A DNA stretch of 64,000 nucleotides from Caldilineaceae bacterium (lineage in GTDB: Bacteria; Chloroflexota; Anaerolineae; Caldilineales; Caldilineaceae). Under the pieces are notes generated by a model, which did no database searches, was not told where the DNA came from, and saw only the letters and a program-made list of their open reading frames with translations. This document shows, in pieces, positions 28,861 to 38,379 of this stretch. The DNA lies in NCBI GenBank assembly GCA_022824685.1, contig JAJDZJ010000170.1:1-64000 (forward strand). The letters run 5' to 3'. Numbering within the stretch: the first letter of the stretch is position 1; every line of letters begins with the position of its first letter. The position numbers and the translations under genes are program-made.

Positions 28861-28889
28861 TCGTCTGCGGCGGGCGCCGCCGCAGACGA
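28861..28889 (+). other. Perfect 13-bp inverted repeat (hairpin) in intercistronic gap
   Basis: TCGTCTGCGGCGG-GCG-CCGCCGCAGACGA. Confidence 0.85.
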
Positions 28890-28916
28890 TGCCGCGCACA
28901 ACTGCCGCTGGAGCAA

Positions 28917-29525
28917 TTGATGATTACGCCACACCGCCTGAGCGTTAAATTCTATTTCGAAGAGCTCTCCGTTGACGCCGAGGCCTTTATCCCCGTCTTC
29001 CACCGCTGGATCCGGGAAGACGTCGTCCCCAACGAGCTTCTTCTCGATGTGGCCGACTACAAGCACATCCTGGACGGGCCCGCGATTCTTCTTGTCGGCC
29101 ATGAGGCCGACTATGTGATCGACTTCACCGACGGCAAGCCCGGCCTTCTCTACGTCCGCAAACAGGACCTCGGCGCCGATCTCTCAAATGCGCTGGACAC
29201 GACCCTGTTCCAGGCACTAAAGGGCGTGAAGCTGACCGAAAGCGACGTGGAGCTGCAGGGAAAACTCAAGCTGCGCACCGACGGAGCCACCTTCGTCCTA
29301 TTGGACAGGCTCAACTACCCCAACGCGGGCTCCAATGGGGACAGCGCAGACCCGGCCGCGTCCGCGGAGGCCCATCTGTCTGACAGTCTCGCCGCGCTCT
29401 TCGGCAGCGACGCCACCGTCACCCGCGTTGACAACGACGCCCGCGAGCCACTGACTTTCGAGCTGCTCGCACCCTCGGCTCCCGACGTCGACACACTCCT
29501 CAGCCAACTCGGAAAGGTGAACTGA
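28917..29525 (+). CDS. Conserved-looking hypothetical protein
   Basis: 202-aa ORF (start TTG 28917 or ATG 28920) in a tight co-directional cluster. Confidence 0.7.
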   Translation: MMITPHRLSVKFYFEELSVDAEAFIPVFHRWIREDVVPNELLLDVADYKHILDGPAILLVGHEADYVIDFTDGKPGLLYVRKQDLGADLSNALDTTLFQALKGVKLTESDVELQGKLKLRTDGATFVLLDRLNYPNAGSNGDSADPAASAEAHLSDSLAALFGSDATVTRVDNDAREPLTFELLAPSAPDVDTLLSQLGKVN

Positions 29526-29573
29526 CCCGGTTCATCTGTTCACCTTTCCCCCAGGTGGTGAGGACCGACCCAA

Positions 29574-30647
29574 ATGCCGGCCTCAAACACAGCAATCCCT
29601 TCAATCTATGATTCAGACCGGGACCCCGTCCCCTTCATCCCCTTCATCCAGGCGGTCGGGCGCGGTGAGAAGCTCAAGCGCGATCTCACCTACGAGGAGT
29701 CAGTCGAAGCCCTGCGTCAGATCGTCCAGCAAGAGTGCTCTGCAGCACAGGCCGGCGCGTTTCTTGTAACGCAAAGGGTAAAAGGGGAAGCCGTCGACGA
29801 GGTCAGGGGCTTTACCGAGCTACTTAGAACAGAGACTATAACCCAGATCCGCCCCAAAGTGGATGGGTTGCTCGATCTCGCAGTGCCCTACGACGGCAAG
29901 CAAAAGACCGCCCAGCTGGCGCCGGCCATCGCCCTCATTCTCGCTGAGGCTGGGATGCCGGTCCTCCTGCATGGCGATGAGGGGGTACCCACCAAGGCCG
30001 GAATCGGGCCGGGGCCCGTCCTTCGTGCGATGGGGATCGCCGACGACTTGGCGCCTGAGGCTGTGGAGCGCATGGTTGAATCCGTCGGCGTCGGATACCT
30101 GCCCGCCGCGCGTTTCGCGCCCCAATGGCATGCGCTCCTGCCCCTGCGGCGCCAGTTCGGCCTGCGAACAGTGCTCAACAGTGTGGAAAAGCTCCTCAAC
30201 CCGGCCAATGCGCCCTACCAGGTCAGCGGGTTCTTCCATGGAAACTACATCGAACGCCTGCGCGCCGTCCAGACCGGAGCCAAACGCAGCTTTATCGTCC
30301 AGGGTGAAGAAGGATCCGTTGAAATGGCCATCGGGCGCAAATCCCATGTCTTCGCCGAAGACGCGGCAGACGACCTGATCCTGGATCCGGATGCGCTGGG
30401 CCATACCGGGCGCGTGCGCGTGCCCGGGCCCGCAGATGCCGCCGGCCACGCGGCTCTCAACGCAGCCGTTATCGCCTCGACGGAAGGTGACGCCGCCGAA
30501 CAGGTCTGCCTCACCGTCGGCGTCATTCTGTTTCTGTTTGATCTGGCCCGAAGTGTCCCGGATGGCATCGAACGCGCCAGGCGGACCATCGAACGGGGGG
30601 CCGCGCAGGCCCGCCTCGAACGGGCGGCGGCATTTAACGGGGCCTGA
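29574..30647 (+). CDS. Anthranilate phosphoribosyltransferase-like (TrpD2/YbiB-type) protein
   Basis: 'PVLLHGDEGVPTKAGIGPGPVLRAMGI', 'GFFHGNYIERLRAVQTGAKRSFIVQGEEGSVEM'. Confidence 0.8.
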   Translation: MPASNTAIPSIYDSDRDPVPFIPFIQAVGRGEKLKRDLTYEESVEALRQIVQQECSAAQAGAFLVTQRVKGEAVDEVRGFTELLRTETITQIRPKVDGLLDLAVPYDGKQKTAQLAPAIALILAEAGMPVLLHGDEGVPTKAGIGPGPVLRAMGIADDLAPEAVERMVESVGVGYLPAARFAPQWHALLPLRRQFGLRTVLNSVEKLLNPANAPYQVSGFFHGNYIERLRAVQTGAKRSFIVQGEEGSVEMAIGRKSHVFAEDAADDLILDPDALGHTGRVRVPGPADAAGHAALNAAVIASTEGDAAEQVCLTVGVILFLFDLARSVPDGIERARRTIERGAAQARLERAAAFNGA

Positions 30648-30718
30648 CTCCCTGTCGGCGCCGGTAGCCGGCTCCGTCCATCAAGAAGCGGCTGCCCATC
30701 CGCGTCCTTCCCCGAAAA

Positions 30719-32359
30719 CTACTCCACCCCTTTGGACATCAGCTCTTCCGCCAGCGTGAGGGCTTCGTCCGCGCTCGACACAGTGCCCGCAGCCTGCGCT
30801 TCCGCCAGTTCCTGCATGATGGCCCCCACCTGCGGCCCCGGCCTCAGTCCCAGCCTCTCCATCAGCCTGTGGCCGTCTACCAGTGGATCGGCCCGTTCCG
30901 TCCGCAGCGTGAAGGCATAGGAAAACAGCCCCTCAATCGCCTTCAGGAAGCGCGCCCACGCTGGCGCGGGTGCCAATCCGGTCGCCTGCAGGTCCGAGAG
31001 CGCCTGAACGATGACATCCAGGCCGTCCGGAGGGGCGTGCATCCCCGCCGACCGGAGACCAGCCGCAAACTGATGGCCCGCAACGACGCTGCCCGCGTCG
31101 CGGAAGAGGCGGAAGGCTGCCCGCGCGCCGATCCGTTCCACATTCTGGGGGAGTTCTGTGACCATCCTGCGAGGGGCGTTGTGCATCGACGCCACCCGTT
31201 CAGCCAAGAGAACCTCGCGCCTGCTGAAACGGAGACTCTCGACACGACGGCCGGCCAACCGGGCGCTCAGAGTCTGGTGGCCGGCGTCGCCCCGCCGCTC
31301 CTCCCCGTCGCGCGCATCGGGATCGGGCCCGTCCGCCTTGCCCGTATCATGAAGCAGCGCATGCCACACCAGCCACCCCGCGCGGTCGCGTCCAGCTGCG
31401 ATCTCGCTGGAAAAGTGGGCGCGTAGCGGCTCTGCCCAGGGCTGCAGCGTCACCGTCAGGGCATCATCTTCCGGCGCAGGGCCTCCCCGCAGCCAGTCCC
31501 GCAGTTCTGCCGCGTAGCGCGCCGCCAACAGGCTGTGCTCATAGGCGTCCAGGTGGTGACGCGAAGATTGCGTCACGCCCTGCAGCGCCGCGACCTCGGG
31601 CAACAGATGGACCAGCAGCCCGAGCGCATCCAGCTCTCTGATGGCTTCGTCGGGGCGGGCACTGTCCAGCAGCTTCCACAGCTCATGCCGCACACGCTCA
31701 GCGCTGACAGACAGAACAGTCTCCGCGCAGTCACCGATCTGCGCCCGCGTTCCTTGCTCAATCCCGAATCCCAACTGGGCCGCCAAACGCGCCGCGCGCA
31801 GCAGCCGAATCGGGTCGGAGCGCAGACTGTCTGATGATATACGCCGCAGACGCCGGGCGCGTATGTCCCCGATGCCGTCGCAAATGTCGATCAGCTTGGG
31901 CGAACTGTTCGCCGACAGCGCCAGCGCCAGCGCATTGGCTGTGAAATCACGCGCCAGCAGGTCCGTCTTCAGGTCGCCTCGCATGGCCGCGGCATCACAT
32001 TCGATCCGCTGGCCGTCCGCAGCCTTTCCAATGAGCCGCGCTACATCCCTTCCCTTGTCCAGAGGGTAGTAGGCCCAGCCGAGCCGGTCCGCCACCTGCC
32101 TTGCCAGCGGCAGGACGGGACCCTCGAGAACCAGGTCCAGGTCCGTTGTCGCGATTCGCGTCTGTTTGGGCAAAGTGTAGGAGCCGCCGGATGGTTCTGC
32201 GCCGGGCGCATGTGTCCAACCCGGTATCGCGGAGATACCCAGCAGATGATCCCGGACCGCGCCGCCCACGATGTAGACCGGCGCCCGCTCACCCATGAAA
32301 GCGGAGAGGACCTGCGCGATAGCCTCTTCAACTGGCTGGTCGGAAGCGATGGAGAGCAT
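30719..32359 (-). CDS. tRNA nucleotidyltransferase / poly(A) polymerase family with HD-type domain
   Basis: 'VYIVGGAVRDHLLG', 'TTDLDLVLEG', 'ARDFTANALAL', 'DPIRLLRAARLAAQLGF', 'WHALLHDTGK'. Confidence 0.9.
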   Translation of the reverse strand: MLSIASDQPVEEAIAQVLSAFMGERAPVYIVGGAVRDHLLGISAIPGWTHAPGAEPSGGSYTLPKQTRIATTDLDLVLEGPVLPLARQVADRLGWAYYPLDKGRDVARLIGKAADGQRIECDAAAMRGDLKTDLLARDFTANALALALSANSSPKLIDICDGIGDIRARRLRRISSDSLRSDPIRLLRAARLAAQLGFGIEQGTRAQIGDCAETVLSVSAERVRHELWKLLDSARPDEAIRELDALGLLVHLLPEVAALQGVTQSSRHHLDAYEHSLLAARYAAELRDWLRGGPAPEDDALTVTLQPWAEPLRAHFSSEIAAGRDRAGWLVWHALLHDTGKADGPDPDARDGEERRGDAGHQTLSARLAGRRVESLRFSRREVLLAERVASMHNAPRRMVTELPQNVERIGARAAFRLFRDAGSVVAGHQFAAGLRSAGMHAPPDGLDVIVQALSDLQATGLAPAPAWARFLKAIEGLFSYAFTLRTERADPLVDGHRLMERLGLRPGPQVGAIMQELAEAQAAGTVSSADEALTLAEELMSKGVE

Positions 32360-32420
32360 GGCCGTTCCGGCGAACTGTTGCCGAAATCAGGGGCGGGCGC
32401 ATCCCGCTGTCTGTTTGCCG

Positions 32421-33971
32421 TCAGACCACTGCTTCAATCAGGAAAGGTCCCGGCTCTTCGATTGCCCGGCGGAGCGCATCGGTGAAAGCTTCAGCGTTCT
32501 CGGCGCGAACGGCCGGCACCCCCATTCCCTCTGAGAGGGAGCGCCAGTCCAACTCCGGCGAATCAAGACGCATCATCGCCTGGGCATGCGGCCCGGGTTC
32601 TGCCTCGCCGCCTACGTTCAACAGTTCGCCCTGCAGAATGCGGTAGCTGTGGTTGGCGAAGATGACGTTCACGACGTTCAGCGATTCACGCGCCTGCGTC
32701 CACAAAGCCTGCAACGTGTACATGCCGGATCCGTCCCCCTCCATCCCGAATACCTGCCTGTCGGGGCAGGCCACGGCCGCACCCGTAGCCGCCGGCAGGC
32801 CCTGGCCGATGGACCCGCCTGTAACGTGAAGCCAGTCATGCGGCGGCGCGGTCTGCGTAAGCGGGTAGGCCTGACGCCCGCTCGTGACCGACTCGTCCGC
32901 GACAATCGCATTTTCCGGCATCAGCGCGCACAGAGCCGTCCAGACCTTCTCCTGCGTGAGCGCGCCTGTCGGTAGAGGAGGCCGCTCCAGGGGGGCATCG
33001 GCGGGCGGCGCGGCCGGCGCGCCCAACTCTTCACTCAGCGCATCCAGCGCGGCGGCCACATCCTCATCCTCGGCGGCAAGCAGATGGATCTCCGCGTCCG
33101 GCGGGGCAAGGCGGCTGGGGCTGTCCGGGTAGGCGAAGAATCCGACAGGATCCTTGGCCCCTGCCAGAACGACGTGGCGGGCCCCGGCCAGCAGCGTGAT
33201 CGCCTGATCGACCGGATACGGCAGGCGAGCCAGGACAGGACGGCCCGCGCCGCGCGACACCCGCGCGGCCGCACGATTGCCCACGACGCGGGCGTTGGCC
33301 CCCGCGGCAATCCGGCAGGCAAGTCCGCTGACTCCTGCGCTGCGCATCACCTGGTCGCCCACCAGAATGACTGTTTCCTCTCCCCGGCGCAGCAGCTCTG
33401 CAATGGCGGCGACTCGCTCCTCTGGCGCCGCGGCCATCGGCGGCGCGCTTCTGGGCGGGGCCGGGCCCTCCGCCTCGCCCCAAGCCGTGTCAGCGGGCAG
33501 GATCAGCGTAGCCACCTGGCCTGGCGGCGTCCGGGCGGCGGCAACGGCCGCGGCCCCGTCTTCAGCCACGCTGCGGGCGTGGGCCGACGTGCGCACCCAC
33601 CCTGAAACGGGCCGCGCCAACCCTTCGATGTCGCAGGTGAGCGGCGCGTCATACTTCAGGTGATAGGTGGCGTGGTCCCCCACGATATTGACGATCGGCG
33701 AATGCGCCTTGCGTCCGTTATGCAGATTGGAGATCCCGTTGCCCAATCCAGGGCCGGTGTGCAGGAGTGTCGCGGCCGGTTTCCCCGACATGCGGGCGTA
33801 GCCGTCGGCGCAACCGGTGGCAACGCCTTCGAACAGACAAAGAACCGACGTCATCTCAGGCACGGAGTCCAGGGCGGCCACAAAGTGCATCTCCGACGTG
33901 CCGGGATTCATGAAACAGGTGTCCACGCCGGCGTCGTAGAGGGTACGAATCAAAGACTGGGCGCCGTTCAT
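32421..33971 (-). CDS. Acetolactate synthase-like TPP-dependent enzyme (IlvX-type)
   Basis: 'GVDTCFMNPGTSEMHFVAALDSVPEM', 'FEGVATGCADGYARMSGKPA', 'MEGDGSGMYTLQALWTQARESLNVVNVIFAN'. Confidence 0.87.
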   Translation of the reverse strand: MNGAQSLIRTLYDAGVDTCFMNPGTSEMHFVAALDSVPEMTSVLCLFEGVATGCADGYARMSGKPAATLLHTGPGLGNGISNLHNGRKAHSPIVNIVGDHATYHLKYDAPLTCDIEGLARPVSGWVRTSAHARSVAEDGAAAVAAARTPPGQVATLILPADTAWGEAEGPAPPRSAPPMAAAPEERVAAIAELLRRGEETVILVGDQVMRSAGVSGLACRIAAGANARVVGNRAAARVSRGAGRPVLARLPYPVDQAITLLAGARHVVLAGAKDPVGFFAYPDSPSRLAPPDAEIHLLAAEDEDVAAALDALSEELGAPAAPPADAPLERPPLPTGALTQEKVWTALCALMPENAIVADESVTSGRQAYPLTQTAPPHDWLHVTGGSIGQGLPAATGAAVACPDRQVFGMEGDGSGMYTLQALWTQARESLNVVNVIFANHSYRILQGELLNVGGEAEPGPHAQAMMRLDSPELDWRSLSEGMGVPAVRAENAEAFTDALRRAIEEPGPFLIEAVV

Positions 33972-34026
33972 CTGACATTCTCCGCAACAGCAAATGAAAT
34001 AGACAATTGAAGGATCCGCAATTCGC

Positions 34027-35619
34027 TCACGTCTCGTCCTCCGTTTCGTCCGGGGTCAACGCGGACTCGATCTCCCGCCATGCTCTCTCTGCCGCCGCGG
34101 CCGTGTCCTGGCCTGGCGGCTCATCGCCGTAGCGCGCTTCCGTATATGCCGATGTGATCGTCTGCACAGGCGGGCCCCCGAAGCCGGGTTCCCCCGAAAG
34201 GCGGCCCCCGTAGCGGCTGGGCGTTTCACTCTGCAAACGAGGGGCATTGCGGATGTGGGCGGCCGCCAGCAGGCGCTGGTAGATCGCCCGGATCAGACGG
34301 CGGGTATCGCTTTCTCCATCCAATGACAGATACGGGTCCGGCTCCTCCGGGGCGGGCCCGAACCGCGACCGCAGCCGCCCCCACAGGTCCGCCAGTTGCG
34401 CCTGCAACAGACTGGCCGTCAGGACCGACTCCCGAACTTCGTCGCTCTCCTCTTCCGGTTGGCTGCGCAGCTGGCGCAGGACGAGCATGAATAGAATAAA
34501 GACGACGGCCGCGACGATGAGCAACGCGATCCAGCGGAATGGTTCCGGCACCGCTTCGACGGCCCTTTCCGGCGGTTCAGGGAGCGGTTCCGGCGTGGGC
34601 TGCTGGGCAAATTCTGTCCGCTCCGTCTCCTGCTGGCGGTCTCCGAAGAGGCTCTGCAGAAGGCGTATCAGCCATTCGAGCACCATGAAGAAGGGGTAGG
34701 CAACCACAGTGATGATCCAGATCAGTACGGTGCTTACGCCCTTCCAGACAAACCCCAGCGCCCTCCATAGAATTGCCGCGTCCTCCGGCTGCAGGATCAA
34801 CCCGATTAGCAGCGCCATGCCCAGCATCACGCCAATGGTTACCCCGATGCCGACCATCCAGCCGCGATTGGGCCGCAGCTTGCCCACGTGCGCGCGGCGT
34901 CTCCACCCGCCCGACTTGCCGAGGTTCGCGACCCCCATCCCCGCAAGCCCCGCGGCCGCAAAGATCAACAACAGTCCAACGGGATTGGACAGCTGGCCCC
35001 CGGCCGCGGCAAAAGGATTGAGCGCGGCGCCTGGGTTGCTGCCTTGAAGACCTGACGGCATCATCCAGGCGAAGAGAGCAAAGGCCGCAACGCCAGAGAG
35101 AAACGCCCTCCAAATCTCGTCGTGCCGGTACTGGCCCTGGCCGTCCAGCGCGCCTCGCAACCACAGGAAGATCCCAAAAAACAGGAAGAGCACCGCGCCG
35201 GGCACTTCAATGGGATCGGCATCCCAGTAGATCAGGTCATACCCCGCTGCAATCAGCCAGCGCAGGTCCACCAGCCAGAATTCCGGCCTCAGAAACCGCA
35301 GCCAGAGCAGGATCAGGATCGCTGTAATGCCCACCGTGGCGATCTGCCGCCTGATATCGTTTGCCCTGCGATAGTTGCGTCGTTCGGCCAGTGTCGGCAT
35401 GCTCCAGCGGGAAAAGGTAAAGCTGACTACCGGAAGGCCGATGATCATCCAGGGCGTCATCAGCGGCGCGCCCAGCGACGGCGACAGGAATCCCTGCAAC
35501 ATCAGCATCCACGGCCAGATCCAGCACAACCGCATGACACCGACCAGGGCAGGCAACAGCATGCCGTCGACACCATTCCACTCCGAGTGGCGCCAGGGCG
35601 CCGAGATCGACGAATTCAT
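34027..35619 (-). CDS. DUF4129-domain multi-TM membrane protein
   Basis: Multiple TM segments; C-terminal 'TRRLIRAIYQRLLAAAHIRNAPRLQSETPSRYGGRL...TEARYG'. Confidence 0.8.
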   Translation of the reverse strand: MNSSISAPWRHSEWNGVDGMLLPALVGVMRLCWIWPWMLMLQGFLSPSLGAPLMTPWMIIGLPVVSFTFSRWSMPTLAERRNYRRANDIRRQIATVGITAILILLWLRFLRPEFWLVDLRWLIAAGYDLIYWDADPIEVPGAVLFLFFGIFLWLRGALDGQGQYRHDEIWRAFLSGVAAFALFAWMMPSGLQGSNPGAALNPFAAAGGQLSNPVGLLLIFAAAGLAGMGVANLGKSGGWRRRAHVGKLRPNRGWMVGIGVTIGVMLGMALLIGLILQPEDAAILWRALGFVWKGVSTVLIWIITVVAYPFFMVLEWLIRLLQSLFGDRQQETERTEFAQQPTPEPLPEPPERAVEAVPEPFRWIALLIVAAVVFILFMLVLRQLRSQPEEESDEVRESVLTASLLQAQLADLWGRLRSRFGPAPEEPDPYLSLDGESDTRRLIRAIYQRLLAAAHIRNAPRLQSETPSRYGGRLSGEPGFGGPPVQTITSAYTEARYGDEPPGQDTAAAAERAWREIESALTPDETEDET

Positions 35620-35718
35620 CCTAAGCCTGTTGATTCCACTATCAAGAGACGAGAATCCATACGCAACTGATTTTGTAGGGGCAGGCCACCAGGCTCGACG
35701 CTTCTTTCTGCCAGCCCT

Positions 35719-36990
35719 CTAACCCGCCGGGACGGGCGCCGGCGCTTCCGGAATCTCCTGTTCCGGCGCCTCCGAAATCTCCTGTTCCGCCTCTGCCGTT
35801 AGCTCTTCCACAATCTTCTGGGACAGGCGCTGAAAGGAGACGCCGGGTATGGCTCTTTCAGGGGTCAGACTGCCAATGCCAAGGAGCGTGACCTCAAAAC
35901 CGCGACGCTGCAAATCGATGAGGACCCTGCGCAGGCTCTCAGACAAGGTTGCGCTTATCACGATGATCGAAGTTCCGTTTTGCAGACGATCGGCCTCCTG
36001 CAGCAGCACACGCTCAATCGTCGTGTGCGGAATGCCAACACAGTAAGCCAGCGCCTCCAGCACGCTTCTGAGCTGCCGCGGGTGTGCCGCCGGCAAAATG
36101 CGCACCCGCTGTCCCGCATACATCATACTGTTGGCAAACACGCCGAACGCCTCACCCCGCATCTGCGCCCAGCGGGCAATCGACGCGCCGGCGCTGATCG
36201 CGAACTCCCGCAGAGCCGGGTCCACCCCTTCGAACCGGTGATTGAAGGTACGGATGTTGATGAAAATCCCCAGCGGACGGGAAGCGGACGGCTCAAACAG
36301 TTTTGTCTGCAAATCCTGCCGGCGCGCGGTCGCCTTCCAGTGAATGTGCCGAAAATTGTCGCCCGGAACATACTCGCGTACCCCGCTAATCCGCAACGGA
36401 TCTTCGATCAGCTGGTTGCGGCTCAGATAGTCGCCGAATGGGTGGCGCGCATTCAGGCCGAGTTCGGGCAGCGTATACAGGCGGGGATAGACAAGGAGTA
36501 GAATCGTGTCCGAATACTCTCTGAACAGACTGCGGAATCCGAAGATGTCGCCGCAAATCAACTGCACCGGCCCAAACCGCCACGCGCCGCGTTGCGTGCC
36601 GGTGACGCGGTAGCGGCGCGTCACCCTCTGGTAGATGCCGAGCGAAAAGAGGTTGACAAGGATGCGGCGCGTCGGCTGATAGTGCCTCGACCGCTCGTCA
36701 GGGTCCAGCTCGAGAGCATTTGGAATATCATCCTCACAGCGCAACCAGGCCAGCGGCAAGGGTTTGGCGTTGGTTACCTCCAGGTACAGCTCGGTCTCTT
36801 CGCCAAAATAGAGGTGATCGACGCCGAACCGCCTCCGGTACATCACTTCGGAAAGACTGTACCGGCTCCACAGCCAGATCACCAGACCCAACAGCCCGAG
36901 AATGATCCCCATCGTAAAGATCAGGCTGTTGCGCGTGAAAAGCGCCACCAACATGATGACGACTGCGGCCGTCCACCCAGAACGCCCCAT
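35719..36990 (-). CDS. DUF58-domain protein
   Basis: 'GDYLSRNQLIEDPLRISGVREYVPGDNFRHIHWKATARRQDLQTKLFEP'. Confidence 0.92.
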   Translation of the reverse strand: MGRSGWTAAVVIMLVALFTRNSLIFTMGIILGLLGLVIWLWSRYSLSEVMYRRRFGVDHLYFGEETELYLEVTNAKPLPLAWLRCEDDIPNALELDPDERSRHYQPTRRILVNLFSLGIYQRVTRRYRVTGTQRGAWRFGPVQLICGDIFGFRSLFREYSDTILLLVYPRLYTLPELGLNARHPFGDYLSRNQLIEDPLRISGVREYVPGDNFRHIHWKATARRQDLQTKLFEPSASRPLGIFINIRTFNHRFEGVDPALREFAISAGASIARWAQMRGEAFGVFANSMMYAGQRVRILPAAHPRQLRSVLEALAYCVGIPHTTIERVLLQEADRLQNGTSIIVISATLSESLRRVLIDLQRRGFEVTLLGIGSLTPERAIPGVSFQRLSQKIVEELTAEAEQEISEAPEQEIPEAPAPVPAG

Positions 36991-38081
36991 CAGCTTTGTT
37001 CGCCGGAGCGCCCGTCAACTGCGGTGACCGGAGATTCAAGAGTCAAATCGTTTTCCAGGCCCTCCGCCTCGCTGGCGTCGATCGGCGCCGGCATTTCAAG
37101 CGCGTTTGCGGGGGGCGCGATCTCCTGCCAGTTCTCCTCTACAGGCACAGGCGCCCTGTCCAGGATGCCTTCCAAGACGCTGGCGACAGATGTCCCGTGC
37201 AGCCGCGTGTCCGGGCCGGGGATCAGCCGGTGCCGCAATACCGGCGTTGCAAGCTGCTGCAGATCGTCCGGTATGACGTAGGTCCGTCCCTGGATGGCCG
37301 CGAAGGCCTGCGCCGTTCGGTAGTAGGCAAGGCTGCCGCGCGGGCTCACGCCCAAGTCCAGACCGCCGTCATCGCGCGTGGCCTGTACCAGGTCAAGAAG
37401 ATAGTCCTCCAGCACAGGATGGACATAGACCTCGCGACAGATCGACACGGCCCTGCGGATCTCATCCGCCCCTACAACCGGTCGGACGCGAACCAGCGGA
37501 TTGTCGGTTCGGAACCTGTGCAGAATCTCCCGCTCCTCCTCCCGCTCCGGATAGCCCATCCCAACCTGAATCAGGAAGCGGTCCATCTGCGCCTCCGGCA
37601 ACGGGAAGGTGCCGGCCAACTCGACAGGATTCTCCGTCGCCATCAGGAAAAACGGATAGGGAAGCGCATGTTCGACGCCGTCGACGGTTACGTGGCGCTC
37701 CTCCATCGCCTCCAGCAGAGCGCTCTGCGTACGGGGGCCGGCGCGGTTGATTTCGTCGGCGAGAACGATTCCCGCCAGCACCGGGCCCGGTCTGTACTCG
37801 AAATCGTCCGTCTTGCGGTTATAGACGCTGACGCCAACGATGTCTGACGGCAGCAGATCCGGAGTGAACTGGATGCGCTGAAAGCTGATGCCCAGGGACG
37901 CGGCCAGCGTCTTGGCAAGCATCGTCTTGCCAATGCCGGGGACGTCCTCCAGTAGCACGTGCCCTTCACAGAAGAGAGCGACCAAGAGCTGATCAACGAC
38001 CCCGTCCTTGCCTACGATCACCTGCGCAACGTTGTCCCGCAGCCGCTGAGCCAGCTCCTGCACATAGGCGATGTCTGACAT
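36990..38081 (-). CDS. MoxR-family AAA+ ATPase
   Basis: 'GHVLLEDVPGIGKTMLAKTLA', 'VLADEINRAGPRTQSALLEAMEE', 'ENPVELAGTFPLPEAQMDRF'. Confidence 0.95.
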   Translation of the reverse strand: MSDIAYVQELAQRLRDNVAQVIVGKDGVVDQLLVALFCEGHVLLEDVPGIGKTMLAKTLAASLGISFQRIQFTPDLLPSDIVGVSVYNRKTDDFEYRPGPVLAGIVLADEINRAGPRTQSALLEAMEERHVTVDGVEHALPYPFFLMATENPVELAGTFPLPEAQMDRFLIQVGMGYPEREEEREILHRFRTDNPLVRVRPVVGADEIRRAVSICREVYVHPVLEDYLLDLVQATRDDGGLDLGVSPRGSLAYYRTAQAFAAIQGRTYVIPDDLQQLATPVLRHRLIPGPDTRLHGTSVASVLEGILDRAPVPVEENWQEIAPPANALEMPAPIDASEAEGLENDLTLESPVTAVDGRSGEQS

Positions 38082-38379
38082 GAATTCTCCTTAGTCGACT
38101 GCACCTCCGCAACTTTGGCCTGTCCTGGTGCAGTCGAGGGAAAGACAGTTGCACTGCCGCCGCGCGCCAACCCGGACCTCCGATGCCCTGCAACGCCTCC
38201 TCAGCCTCTCTAACATGAGAGGCGATGCGCAATGCCGGCAGACCAGGTCGGTTGGGCTTGTATCTGAGGGAGTATAACAGTGGGCCGTACGAACGGCAAA
38301 GGAATGGGGGTTCAGCGACAGCCGCATCGGGCGCCACTTGGCAGAAATTGCCCGAAGCGCGCTGCCGCCTGTGAAACAG

